Shown one piece after another: positions 8,084-13,773 of a stretch of 13,773 nt of DNA (positions are counted from its first letter, which is position 1; each line of letters starts with the position of its first letter). The DNA is from an uncultured Eubacteriales bacterium (lineage in GTDB: Bacteria > Bacillota > Clostridia > Lachnospirales > Lachnospiraceae): contig ONWK01000309.1 in NCBI GenBank assembly GCA_900321505.1, forward strand, positions 1-13,773, given 5' to 3'. The notes beneath the pieces were generated by a model. The model was given only the letters and a program-made list of their open reading frames with translations, ran no database searches and was not told the DNA's origin. A program made the position numbers and the translations under genes.

Positions 8084-9298
8084 ATGTTAAATAAGAAAAC
8101 TTTTCCTGTACTTGGAATCCTGATGCTTGGTTGTCTGCTGTTTTTTATGTCCTTAAATGCATCCGCTGCCGGTAATACGGTCGATATCAATACTCAGACA
8201 TTTCCGGATACGGTTTTCAGGGAGTATGTGAGCTCACATTTTGATCGGAACAGTGACGGGAAACTTTCGGCGGAGGAGATCGCAAATGTAAAAACAATTG
8301 AAGTGCAGAATATCAGCATCCTGGAGAAAAAAGATCCATCCATAAAAAGCCTTGCGGGAGTGGAAGTATTTACATCATTGGAGCGGTTATTCTGTTACGG
8401 ACAGGAAATAAACACTCTGGATCTCAGCAATAACAGGGAATTAACGGGGCTTGTATGCTCATATAACTATCTTACAAGATTGGATATAAGCGGCTGTACC
8501 AAGCTTGAAACTCTGTACTGTCAGAAAAATAAGCTTAAAACGCTTGATCTGAGTAATTGCAAACAGATAAAGTATGTGGAATGCTATGATAATGAGATTG
8601 GGACGATTGATGTGAGTGGATGTGAGAAGCTGTATTATTTCTCATGTGGTAATAATAACATGAAAAATCTGAATGTCAGTGGGTGTACGGGGCTTCAGTT
8701 TTTGTACTGTAGTAAAAATCAGCTGAAAAAAATAGATGTTAAAGACTGTCCGAAACTGGAATATCTGTGGGTGTATTTTAATCCTATGGAGAGTATTGAT
8801 ATATCGGCCTGCAAGTATATTGTTAAGGCATATACTGAGGGGGCAGTGTCTTATGGTACAAGAGATTATCAGGGAATGATATCATATTCCGCAAAAAAGA
8901 ATCAGTATGATTTTTATTCATTATCTGTCGATGAGTCACAGACTGTGATCAATCCAACCGCAGATACACAGAAAGATGATAATAAATCTGAGAACGGTTG
9001 GAAAAATAAAGATGGAAAATGGTATTATTATGTTGATGGAGTTCTTCAGAAGGGATGGAAGAAGATAAAAGGAAAATGGTACTATCTGAAGAAGGACGGA
9101 TCCATGGCGGCAGGTGAGTATTGTAACGGATACTGGCTCAATGCAAATGGTACATGGACCTATAAACCAAGGGCGAAGTGGAAAAAAGACAGGATAGGAT
9201 GGTATTATATTGACACGGCAGGATGGTATGTAAGAAACAGAACAGTGACTATAGATGGGAAAAAGTATAGTTTTAACAATAAAGGGTATCTTGAATAG
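8084..9298 (+). CDS. Secreted EF-hand/leucine-rich-repeat protein with cell-wall-binding repeats
   Basis: 404 residues. A signal peptide covers about 1-28 (Lys-rich start, hydrophobic core, cleavage near ASA-A). Residues 54-65 form a textbook EF-hand calcium loop, DRNSDGKLSAEE. Residues 112-237 are six exact 21-residue leucine-rich repeats, roughly hDhSxCxxLxxLxCxxNxLxx, with two columns of Cys (the fourth letter after D and the middle C). A polar linker (about 285-302) leads to choline-binding-like/CW_binding_1 repeats (about 303-404; GWKNKDGKWYYYVDG, GWKKIKGKWYYL, GWYYIDTAGWYV), expected to hold the protein on the wall. No catalytic residues recognised; adhesion or ligand binding is inferred. 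GGAGG (8071-8075) lies 8 nt before ATG. The gene is AT-richer than its neighbours (hand count 46/120 GC at 8581-8700 versus 37/60 at 7081-7140), a hint of different origin. Confidence 0.88.
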   Translation: MLNKKTFPVLGILMLGCLLFFMSLNASAAGNTVDINTQTFPDTVFREYVSSHFDRNSDGKLSAEEIANVKTIEVQNISILEKKDPSIKSLAGVEVFTSLERLFCYGQEINTLDLSNNRELTGLVCSYNYLTRLDISGCTKLETLYCQKNKLKTLDLSNCKQIKYVECYDNEIGTIDVSGCEKLYYFSCGNNNMKNLNVSGCTGLQFLYCSKNQLKKIDVKDCPKLEYLWVYFNPMESIDISACKYIVKAYTEGAVSYGTRDYQGMISYSAKKNQYDFYSLSVDESQTVINPTADTQKDDNKSENGWKNKDGKWYYYVDGVLQKGWKKIKGKWYYLKKDGSMAAGEYCNGYWLNANGTWTYKPRAKWKKDRIGWYYIDTAGWYVRNRTVTIDGKKYSFNNKGYLE

Positions 9299-9324
9299 GC
9301 GTCTTCAGCCGGAGGGATAAATCT

Positions 9325-10506
9325 ATGATCATTTGCGACCATATTGGAAAGGTATACGGAAGACGATATGCGCTGCAGGATTTCAGCTTCACTTTTGCAC
9401 CGGGGCATATTTATGCGGTTCTGGGGCCCAACGGAAGCGGTAAATCTACGCTGATGAAAATGATCGCGGGGCTGGTAAAACCGTCAGAGGGACAGATATA
9501 TATGGGTGACCATCCCCTGAACTGGAAGGATAAGCAGACTATAGCCTATATGCCGACAGAACCGTATTTTTATAATTATATGACCGGACTTCAGGTGGCA
9601 AAATACTATCAGGATTTCTTTACCGACTTCAACATGGAGAGATTTCAGTGGTTTATGCAGGTTTTGCAGCTGGATCCGGAAATGAAGGTGCGGGAGTTTT
9701 CAACCGGTATGCTTGCCAAGTTCAAGGTGGCGGTAAACATTTCCAGGAATCCGGCGGTCCTGATGCTGGATGAGCCGCTGAACGGGATAGATATGATCGC
9801 CAGGGATGAGGTGCTGACGGCCATCATGCAGGGCTTTAATCCCAATACGGCCGTGCTGATATCCAGTCATCTCATAGAGGATCTGGAAAAGATATCGGAC
9901 CATGTGCTTTTCATCCGTGAGGGAAAGCTGATAGTATCGGGTGCGGCGGCGGAATTCCGTTCGAAATACGGTAAATCCATGACGGATATGTACCGTGAGA
10001 TCTTCGGAAATGCCCTTCTTTACGGGCAGGGAATGTTCCCGGGGATGCAGCAGGGAATGCAGCCCGGAATGCAGCAGGGAATGCAAAGCGGAATGCAGCA
10101 GGGAATGCAGCAGAATGCACAGTATTACGGGAATATGCAGGGCTACGGAAATGCACAGTACTATGGAAATATGCAGGGCTACGGAAATGCACAGAATTAT
10201 GAAAATGCGCAGGCCTATGATAATACTCAGTATTACGGGAATGCACAGGTAGCCGGGAATGCTCAGCCCGGCGGAAATCCGCAGGCAAATATGAATATGC
10301 AGGGCGGTATGCAGACATACGTTAATGCACAGGTGCAGGGAAGTGCTCAGGCCTATGAGGAGATACAGGGAAATGTGCAGGTGCATGGCAATGACCCGGT
10401 AAATGAAAATATACAGGCAGATCAGAATGAACTGCAGCAGGACAGGATGATCGGCGACACAGGTGTGGGAGGGGGTGATCAGAATGCTGAAGATCATGAA
10501 GTATGA
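9325..10506 (+). CDS. ABC transporter ATPase with Gln/Asn/Met-rich C-terminal tail
   Basis: 393 residues; a complete nucleotide-binding domain is about 1-230, the usual size for a two-gene ABC-2 system. Seen: Walker A GPNGSGKST (34-42), a signature reading FSTGM (125-129) instead of LSGGQ, Walker B VLMLDEP with D149/E150, D-loop NGID (153-156) and switch H182. From residue 233 the protein becomes low-complexity: six GMQx tetrads (240-263), then hexads of the type NxQxYG to about 365, then an acidic end. By hand count the 161-residue tail has 33 Gln and 20 Asn, no Lys and one Arg. I know of no such tail in this family; it looks intrinsically disordered and prion-like (inference). GGAGGG (9311-9316) is 8 nt before ATG; the LRR gene ends 26 nt upstream. 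The final codons overlap the permease start by 23 bp. It should energise that permease. Confidence 0.92.
   Translation: MIICDHIGKVYGRRYALQDFSFTFAPGHIYAVLGPNGSGKSTLMKMIAGLVKPSEGQIYMGDHPLNWKDKQTIAYMPTEPYFYNYMTGLQVAKYYQDFFTDFNMERFQWFMQVLQLDPEMKVREFSTGMLAKFKVAVNISRNPAVLMLDEPLNGIDMIARDEVLTAIMQGFNPNTAVLISSHLIEDLEKISDHVLFIREGKLIVSGAAAEFRSKYGKSMTDMYREIFGNALLYGQGMFPGMQQGMQPGMQQGMQSGMQQGMQQNAQYYGNMQGYGNAQYYGNMQGYGNAQNYENAQAYDNTQYYGNAQVAGNAQPGGNPQANMNMQGGMQTYVNAQVQGSAQAYEEIQGNVQVHGNDPVNENIQADQNELQQDRMIGDTGVGGGDQNAEDHEV
10042..10113 (+). repeat. 12-bp coding repeats encoding six GMQx tetrads
   Basis: Six consecutive 12-bp units of the form GGA-ATG-CAG-NNN encode GMQQ, GMQP, GMQQ, GMQS, GMQQ, GMQQ (residues 240-263 of the ATPase). 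Units differ mainly in the fourth codon and by G/A in the Gly codon, with one CAA for CAG. Confidence 0.93.
10114..10293 (+). repeat. 36-bp coding repeats encoding NxQxxxNxQxxx units
   Basis: Five in-frame 36-bp units (10114, 10150, 10186, 10222, 10258) encode 12-residue repeats that are themselves doubled NxQxxx hexads. Units 1 and 2 (both NAQYYGNMQGYG) differ at three bases, all synonymous (TAT/TAC, TAC/TAT, GGG/GGA). Later units drift but keep N and Q in phase; looser hexads continue to about 10420. Confidence 0.9.
10468..10480 (+). promoter_or_regulatory. Ribosome binding site inside the ATPase tail, for the permease
   Basis: GGAGGGGGTGATC is strongly complementary to the 16S rRNA 3' end (GGGGGTGATC differs at one base from the ideal GGAGGTGATC) and ends 3 nt before the ATG at 10484. 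It argues against the upstream in-frame GTG at 10463, which lies before this site. Confidence 0.8.
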
Positions 10507-11242
10507 GGTTCTTCGCAATAAGATGACTCTGGCTACGCTTGGAGGTGTTCTGGCTCTGGCGGAACTGGTTTTTGTTTATGGTATAGCCAGAGGAAAAAGC
10601 TCTACGATAGGGCTTGGCGTGGTATTCCTGATGCTTGCTTCAGGCGCGGCTTATTTCACGATCTGGCTTCAGGGACTCACGGGTTTTCGCAGGGATCTGC
10701 AGGATAAGACAGGATATATGCTCTTTCTTACGCCGGTCTCATCTTACAGCGTGGTCATAGCCAAACTGGTGGTGGCGCTGATCGAGCTTGCGCTGACTGC
10801 GGGGATCGTGGCTTTTATGGCCTATATCGATCTGGAAATGCTCAGAAAGAAATATGAACGGCCTGTAAGGATCATAGAAACCATCGCAAATGTCCTCGGT
10901 GTTTCTGTGGATGATCTGTGGGCGGCATTTGTGGTTGTTATACTGACGAGTATGCTCAGCGTTCTGTGCCTTTTCTCCATGGCGTATTTCTTTTCGGCCG
11001 TTATGGCATACAAAAATTCGAAGCTGCTGGGAGGCAGAGGCGGAACCGTATTTCTTGTTATAATCGTAGTATTTATGTATTACTTCATAACACTGAATCT
11101 TCCTACGGTTTCAAACGCCGCAAGAAATGCCGTGGTGAGGGGATTTATCGAGAAGATACCGAGACACATTTTTTATGTGCTGGGAATCATAGGCTGTACC
11201 TGGGGAACCGGGCATCTTCTGGATAAGAAGATAAGTCTTTAA
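10484..11242 (+). CDS. ABC-2-type permease partner of the Q/N-tailed ATPase
   Basis: 252 residues from the chosen ATG. Six hydrophobic segments are visible, at about 16-35, 43-65, 88-115, 145-172, 185-207 and 228-245, with a short N-terminal cytosolic stretch (MLKIMKYEVLRNK) typical of ABC-2-like permeases; no extracellular domain of note. It overlaps the ATPase gene by 23 bp, so translation is probably coupled and the two form one transporter, likely two permease and two ATPase subunits. Substrate not predictable; small-peptide, antibiotic or bacteriocin-like exporters and surface-polymer exporters share this organisation. An in-frame GTG at 10463 would add seven residues but lies before the ribosome site. 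Last gene of the operon: the hairpin terminator begins 5 nt after the stop. Confidence 0.85.
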   Translation: MLKIMKYEVLRNKMTLATLGGVLALAELVFVYGIARGKSSTIGLGVVFLMLASGAAYFTIWLQGLTGFRRDLQDKTGYMLFLTPVSSYSVVIAKLVVALIELALTAGIVAFMAYIDLEMLRKKYERPVRIIETIANVLGVSVDDLWAAFVVVILTSMLSVLCLFSMAYFFSAVMAYKNSKLLGGRGGTVFLVIIVVFMYYFITLNLPTVSNAARNAVVRGFIEKIPRHIFYVLGIIGCTWGTGHLLDKKISL

Positions 11243-11247
11243 AATGA

Positions 11248-11302
11248 AAAGGGGACGGCTCCCATGCCTGGTCTGAATGACCGGCCGGGAACCGTCCCCT
11301 TT
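11248..11302. terminator. Bidirectional intrinsic terminator
   Basis: A perfect 11-bp outer stem, AAAGGGGACGG (11248-11258) with CCGTCCCCTTT (11292-11302), is extended inward by TCCC/GGGA (11260-11263 with 11287-11290) and GGTC/GACC (11270-11273 with 11279-11282). Plus strand: the stem ends in TTT, then GCTTTACTT. Minus strand: TTTT, then CATTTT. It sits between the convergent permease and DUF1858 genes and should serve both. Confidence 0.88.
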
Positions 11303-11342
11303 GCTTTACTTAGTATGCAGCGCAGGATAACCACACAAAAGA

Positions 11343-11744
11343 TTAAACATGCACCTCTTCACCCGGATGCTCGATCAGCTGGGTGGTGAGCATATCATTT
11401 ACGACCTTTACCACATCGTCGGGTTCAAGACCGTGAACATAGCTTGCTTCTTCAACGCTTTCGTAGATCGCTACTCCGCAGGTGATGCAGTGCATGCCTA
11501 CGGAAAGAAGCACTCTGGCTGCCTCCGGATACAGCTCGATAACATCACCGATCAGCATTTCCTTTGTGATGAACTGCCGGATACCGTCCTCATCCACCGG
11601 AAGATCCCTGTATTTTTCCGGGATATCCGCTTTTGCAGCGTCCTTTTCCTTCTGGGCACGGATCGCAGCGCTCACCGTGGATTCTTCATTTACAGCCTGC
11701 TCTTCAGCGGACTTATCGTTATTATCCAATGTATTATCAAACAT
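11343..11744 (-). CDS. DUF1858 domain protein with CxxC motif
   Basis: 133 residues from the chosen start. Residues 1-50 are acidic, Ala/Glu/Lys-rich and probably disordered; about 58-125 match the DUF1858 family (pattern ITKEMLIGDVIELYPEA, then GMHCITCG, then a VHGLEPDD turn). C86 and C89 form the conserved CxxC pair, a candidate metal, Fe-S or redox site. The domain's function is not known; it occurs alone and fused to redox proteins in anaerobes. The ATG at 11744 is chosen because GGAGG (minus strand, 11757-11753) is 8 nt upstream and because the predicted transcription start, near 11779, would exclude the upstream ATG at 11780. It lies 104 nt downstream of the peroxidase, which also handles redox chemistry, but has its own promoter. 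Confidence 0.85.
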   Translation of the reverse strand: MFDNTLDNNDKSAEEQAVNEESTVSAAIRAQKEKDAAKADIPEKYRDLPVDEDGIRQFITKEMLIGDVIELYPEAARVLLSVGMHCITCGVAIYESVEEASYVHGLEPDDVVKVVNDMLTTQLIEHPGEEVHV

Positions 11745-11752
11745 GGTTAAAG

Positions 11753-11757
11753 CCTCC
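11753..11757 (-). promoter_or_regulatory. Ribosome binding site deciding the DUF1858 gene start
   Basis: Minus strand GGAGG, 8 nt before the ATG at 11744. It supports the 133-residue product over the 145-residue reading. Confidence 0.8.
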
Positions 11758-11785
11758 ATATCTGCGGAATCTTTCTGCATCCACG

Positions 11786-11814
11786 ATTAAAATACATTTT
11801 TGCCGGTTTGTCAA
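11786..11814 (-). promoter_or_regulatory. Promoter of the DUF1858 gene
   Basis: Minus strand: perfect TTGACA (11814-11809), 17-nt spacer, TTTAAT (11791-11786, 5 of 6 to consensus). Transcription should begin near 11779. No clear terminator separates this from the peroxidase gene, so readthrough from there is also possible. Confidence 0.8.
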
Positions 11815-11848
11815 GAGCCCGCACAGCTCCCTTACGTCCGGCAGGGCG

Positions 11849-12394
11849 TTACAGAAGCGCTTCGACGGCTTTTGCAAGCTCTTTCATGGAATGGGAGGGT
11901 TCGAAGCGGGCTACTACATTTCCGGAACGGTCGATCACGAATTTTGTGAAGTTCCATTTGATCTCAGGATTATTCTTATAATCCTTATCGATCTTTTTCA
12001 TCATTGCGGAAAGCGCTACGGCCTTCGGACCCTTGCCGAAGCTTTCAAATCCCTTTTTGGATTTCAGATATTTAAAGAGAGGTATCGCATTTTCTCCGTT
12101 AACATCGGATTTCTTCATCTGCGGAAACTGAGTATGGTACTTCAGCTGGCAGAATTCGTGGATCTCTTCGTCCGTGCCGGGTGTCTGGCCCGCAAACTGA
12201 TTGCAGGGAACATCCACGATCTCCAGGCCCTTTTCATGGAATTTCTCATACATTTCTTCCAGATCCTTATAATGCGGAGTGAATCCGCAGCCGGTTGCGG
12301 TATTAACAACGATAACAACTTTTCCTTCAAAATCCTTCATTGAAACTTCACTGCCATCAGCGGCCGTTACACTAAGTTCATAAAAATCAGACAT
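11849..12394 (-). CDS. Glutathione peroxidase family thiol peroxidase (Cys type)
   Basis: 181 residues, the usual length for bacterial GPx/BtuE-like proteins, cytosolic. The catalytic tetrad is visible: C36 in NTATGCGFT, Q70 in NQFAGQ, and W147-N148 in KWNF. C36 is encoded by TGC, so it is not selenocysteine. C64 and C82 are further cysteines; C82, in EEIHEFC, is placed like the resolving Cys of thioredoxin-dependent members, so reduction by thioredoxin rather than glutathione is likely (family knowledge). The tetrad block reads TATGCG, where TASKCG is more common. The ATG at 12394 is chosen because AAGGAGG (12410-12404) is 9 nt upstream; a longer reading from 12439 would start upstream of the -10 box. 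Role: reduction of H2O2 or organic hydroperoxides. Confidence 0.93.
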   Translation of the reverse strand: MSDFYELSVTAADGSEVSMKDFEGKVVIVVNTATGCGFTPHYKDLEEMYEKFHEKGLEIVDVPCNQFAGQTPGTDEEIHEFCQLKYHTQFPQMKKSDVNGENAIPLFKYLKSKKGFESFGKGPKAVALSAMMKKIDKDYKNNPEIKWNFTKFVIDRSGNVVARFEPSHSMKELAKAVEALL

Positions 12395-12403
12395 ATTTTC
12401 AGA

Positions 12404-12410
12404 CCTCCTT
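12404..12410 (-). promoter_or_regulatory. Ribosome binding site deciding the peroxidase start
   Basis: Minus strand AAGGAGG, 9 nt before the ATG at 12394; fixes the 181-residue product. Confidence 0.85.
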
Positions 12411-12417
12411 GATGTAT

Positions 12418-12432
12418 TTTTAACAATTATAT
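12418..12432 (-). promoter_or_regulatory. Possible PerR-like operator over the peroxidase -10 box
   Basis: Minus strand ATATAATTGTTAAAA matches the Bacillus PerR box TTATAATNATTATAA at 11 of 14 defined positions and covers the -10 box. The region is AT-rich, and a -10 box supplies part of the match by itself, so chance is a real alternative. Confidence 0.35.
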
Positions 12433-12454
12433 TGCACACAATTCAAATTGTCAA
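12426..12454 (-). promoter_or_regulatory. Consensus promoter of the peroxidase gene
   Basis: Minus strand: TTGACA (12454-12449), exactly 17 nt, TATAAT (12431-12426), both boxes perfect. The spacer start makes a palindrome, ACAATT-TG-AATTGT (12451-12438), that overlaps the -35 box and could be an operator. Transcription should begin near 12419, giving a leader of about 25 nt. Confidence 0.9.
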
Positions 12455-12583
12455 GGATTATTTACCGGATTTTTATATCCGTACTGCCCCGTTGGCTGCC
12501 CGGTCGGCCCTGTAAAGGCAGAAAGTTGGCATAATTGTTCAAAAGAAGATCGAATTTCCTCTATATTTCATTACTCTTACAGT
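12455..12583. other. Intergenic stretch between divergent promoters, nothing assigned
   Basis: The 12395-12694 gap holds the peroxidase promoter, this stretch and the ileS promoter and leader. Here I see a GC-rich patch (about 12481-12520) with CTGCC (12484-12488) facing GGCAG (12517-12521), too short to call a structure, then AT-rich sequence. There is no tRNA, no T-box motif and no convincing small gene. Confidence 0.5.
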
Positions 12584-12612
12584 TTGACACGCTGAAAAGG
12601 ATAGTTTATACT
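12584..12612 (+). promoter_or_regulatory. Promoter of ileS
   Basis: Plus strand: perfect TTGACA (12584-12589), 17-nt spacer, TATACT (12607-12612, 5 of 6). Transcription should begin near 12619, leaving a leader of about 76 nt, which contains an 8-bp direct repeat GATACGGA (12652-12659, 12662-12669) of unknown meaning. Confidence 0.85.
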
Positions 12613-12694
12613 TGAAAGGTCTGTATCATGGAAAAAGTGTAGCTGTTAACGGATACGGACAGATACGGAAATGAGATAGCAGAAAGGATGCGCT

Positions 12695-13773
12695 ATGTAC
12701 GACAAAGTATCGAATAAGCTGGCCTTCGTTGAGAACGAGGAGAAGGTTCTCAATTTCTGGAAGGAGAATCAGGTTTTTGAAAAGAGTATCGAGGAGAAGA
12801 AGGATCTTCCCACATATACCTTCTATGACGGCCCCCCGACTGCAAACGGCAAGCCCCACATCGGCCATGTGCTGACCCGTGTCATCAAGGATATGATACC
12901 CAGGTATCAGACCATGAAGGGACATAAGATCATTCGTAAGGCCGGATGGGATACCCATGGACTTCCTGTGGAGCTTGAGGTTGAGAAGGAGATCGGCATC
13001 GACGGCAAGGAGCAGATCGAGGCTTACGGCATCGAGCCCTTCATCAAAAAATGTAAAGAGTCCGTATGGCAGTACAAGGGAATGTGGGAGCAGTTTTCCG
13101 GTAAGGTAGGCTTCTGGGCCGACATGGACGATCCCTATGTTACGTACCATAATGATTATATTGAATCCGAATGGTGGGCACTGAAGAAGATATGGGATAT
13201 GGGTCTTCTCTACAAGGGCTTCAAGGTTGTTCCCTACTGCCCGCGCTGCGGAACCCCGCTTTCCTCCCACGAGGTGGCTCAGGGCTATAAGTCCGTAAAG
13301 GAGCGTTCCGCCATCGTCCGTTTCAGGGCCAGGGTTGCAGAAGGAGAAGAGCAGTACTATTTCCTGGCATGGACAACCACACCCTGGACTCTGCCCTCAA
13401 ACCTTGCGCTCTGCGTGAATCCGTCCGAAACCTATGTAAAGGTGAAGGCGTGTGACGGTTATACATATATTATGGCAAAGGCCCTTCTGGATACCGTCCT
13501 CGGTGCACTTCCCGAGGAGAAGGATAAGGAAGGAAATGCAAAGTATGCGCCCCTTGCAGACGGTAAGGCGTATGAGATCCTTGAGGAGTATGTCGGAAAG
13601 GATCTTGAAGGCAGGGAGTATGAATCTCTCTGGAGCGCTGCGGCAGACAAGGCTGAAAAGCAGCATAAGAAGGCGCATTATATCGTAGCCGATGACTATG
13701 TAACCATGACCGACGGTACCGGTATCGTACATATCGCACCGGCCTTCGGTGAGGATGACGGACGTGTGGGCCG
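12695..13773 (+). CDS. ileS: Isoleucyl-tRNA synthetase, class-2 (eukaryote-like) type, 3' truncated by window end
   Basis: An open frame from ATG at 12695 to the window edge gives the first 359 residues of a protein normally about 1040 long. It charges tRNA-Ile with isoleucine in the cytoplasm. Seen: DGPPTANGKPHIGHVL with the HIGH motif at 55-58, GWDTHGLPVELEVEKEIGI, VPYCPRCGTPLSSHEVAQGY, and the editing-domain Thr-rich block WTTTPWTLPSN (about 226-236). The THGLPVE, EAYGIE and TPLSSHEVA blocks match class-2 IleRS such as the Thermus enzyme, rather than the E. coli class-1 pattern with CHGLPIE; class-2 enzymes are known for low sensitivity to mupirocin. The KMSKS motif and C-terminal domain lie beyond the window. 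AAAGGA (12683-12688) is 6 nt before ATG; an ATG at 12688 is out of frame and closes quickly. Confidence 0.95.
   Translation, partial: MYDKVSNKLAFVENEEKVLNFWKENQVFEKSIEEKKDLPTYTFYDGPPTANGKPHIGHVLTRVIKDMIPRYQTMKGHKIIRKAGWDTHGLPVELEVEKEIGIDGKEQIEAYGIEPFIKKCKESVWQYKGMWEQFSGKVGFWADMDDPYVTYHNDYIESEWWALKKIWDMGLLYKGFKVVPYCPRCGTPLSSHEVAQGYKSVKERSAIVRFRARVAEGEEQYYFLAWTTTPWTLPSNLALCVNPSETYVKVKACDGYTYIMAKALLDTVLGALPEEKDKEGNAKYAPLADGKAYEILEEYVGKDLEGREYESLWSAAADKAEKQHKKAHYIVADDYVTMTDGTGIVHIAPAFGEDDGRVG

Noticed and set aside
9700..10518. Minus-strand open frame of 272 codons across the ATPase tail
   Set aside because: It is a by-product of repetitive stop-free sequence; its His/Ile/Leu-rich translation is the mirror of the GMQ/NxQ repeats and has no recognisable start signal.
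11745..11780. N-terminal extension of the DUF1858 protein from the ATG at 11780
   Set aside because: The predicted transcription start lies at about 11779, and the proper ribosome site is before the ATG at 11744.
12264..12300. Selenocysteine version of the glutathione peroxidase
   Set aside because: The catalytic codon reads TGC on the minus strand, not TGA, so no recoding element is needed.
12395..12439. N-terminal extension of the peroxidase from the ATG at 12439
   Set aside because: That ATG lies upstream of the -10 box, so it would not be in the transcript; it also lacks a ribosome site.
12628..12642. Leader peptide in the ileS 5' region
   Set aside because: The frame is only four codons, has no Ile codons and no terminator-like hairpin follows.

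Overview
The window looks like a chromosomal segment of an anaerobic Firmicute, most likely a Lachnospiraceae-type clostridium. The grounds are strong GGAGG-type ribosome sites, TTGACA/TATAAT promoters, roughly 50% GC, a permease with xxxLxxG heptads, a secreted leucine-rich-repeat protein with choline-binding-like cell-wall repeats, a DUF1858 protein and a class-2-type isoleucyl-tRNA synthetase. I cannot name the genus. There are nine protein genes (the last cut by the window edge) and no rRNA, tRNA, insertion sequence or CRISPR array.

Layout. 1-215: two copies of a 112-bp tandem unit, each with three perfect hairpins, probably the end of a longer array. 256-5521: an FtsX-type permease with a very long extracellular coiled coil, then a degenerate-GGDEF/intact-EAL protein. 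5505-6524, minus strand: a sugar-transfer-type ATP-grasp protein whose 3' end overlaps the EAL gene by 17 bp, with alternative hairpins in the overlap. 6593-6644: divergent promoters whose -35 boxes overlap. 6685-11242: a probable four-gene operon (membrane-anchored SGNH esterase, secreted LRR/EF-hand/cell-wall-binding protein, ABC ATPase, ABC-2-like permease) ending in a bidirectional terminator at 11248-11302. 11343-12394, minus strand: a DUF1858 CxxC protein and a cysteine glutathione peroxidase, each with its own promoter. 12695-end: ileS, 5' part only.

How the parts may fit. The ATP-grasp, SGNH esterase and LRR/cell-wall-binding genes all point to building or decorating the cell surface; the adjacent two-gene ABC module could export or sense something there, but its substrate is unknown. 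The permease/EAL pair may link an envelope transporter to c-di-GMP breakdown. The peroxidase and DUF1858 genes look like oxygen or peroxide defence.

The most unusual item is the ABC ATPase at 9325-10506. Behind an ordinary nucleotide-binding domain it carries a tail of about 160 residues made of GMQx tetrads and NxQxYG-like hexads. About one third of the tail is Gln+Asn; it has no Lys and one Arg, a prion-like composition I do not know from this family. Also notable are the LRR gene, lower in GC than its neighbours, the tandem hairpin array, and an ileS that looks class 2 and has no T-box leader. Several starts (ATP-grasp, permease 2, DUF1858, peroxidase) were placed downstream of the longest open frame because the ribosome site or promoter position decides it.
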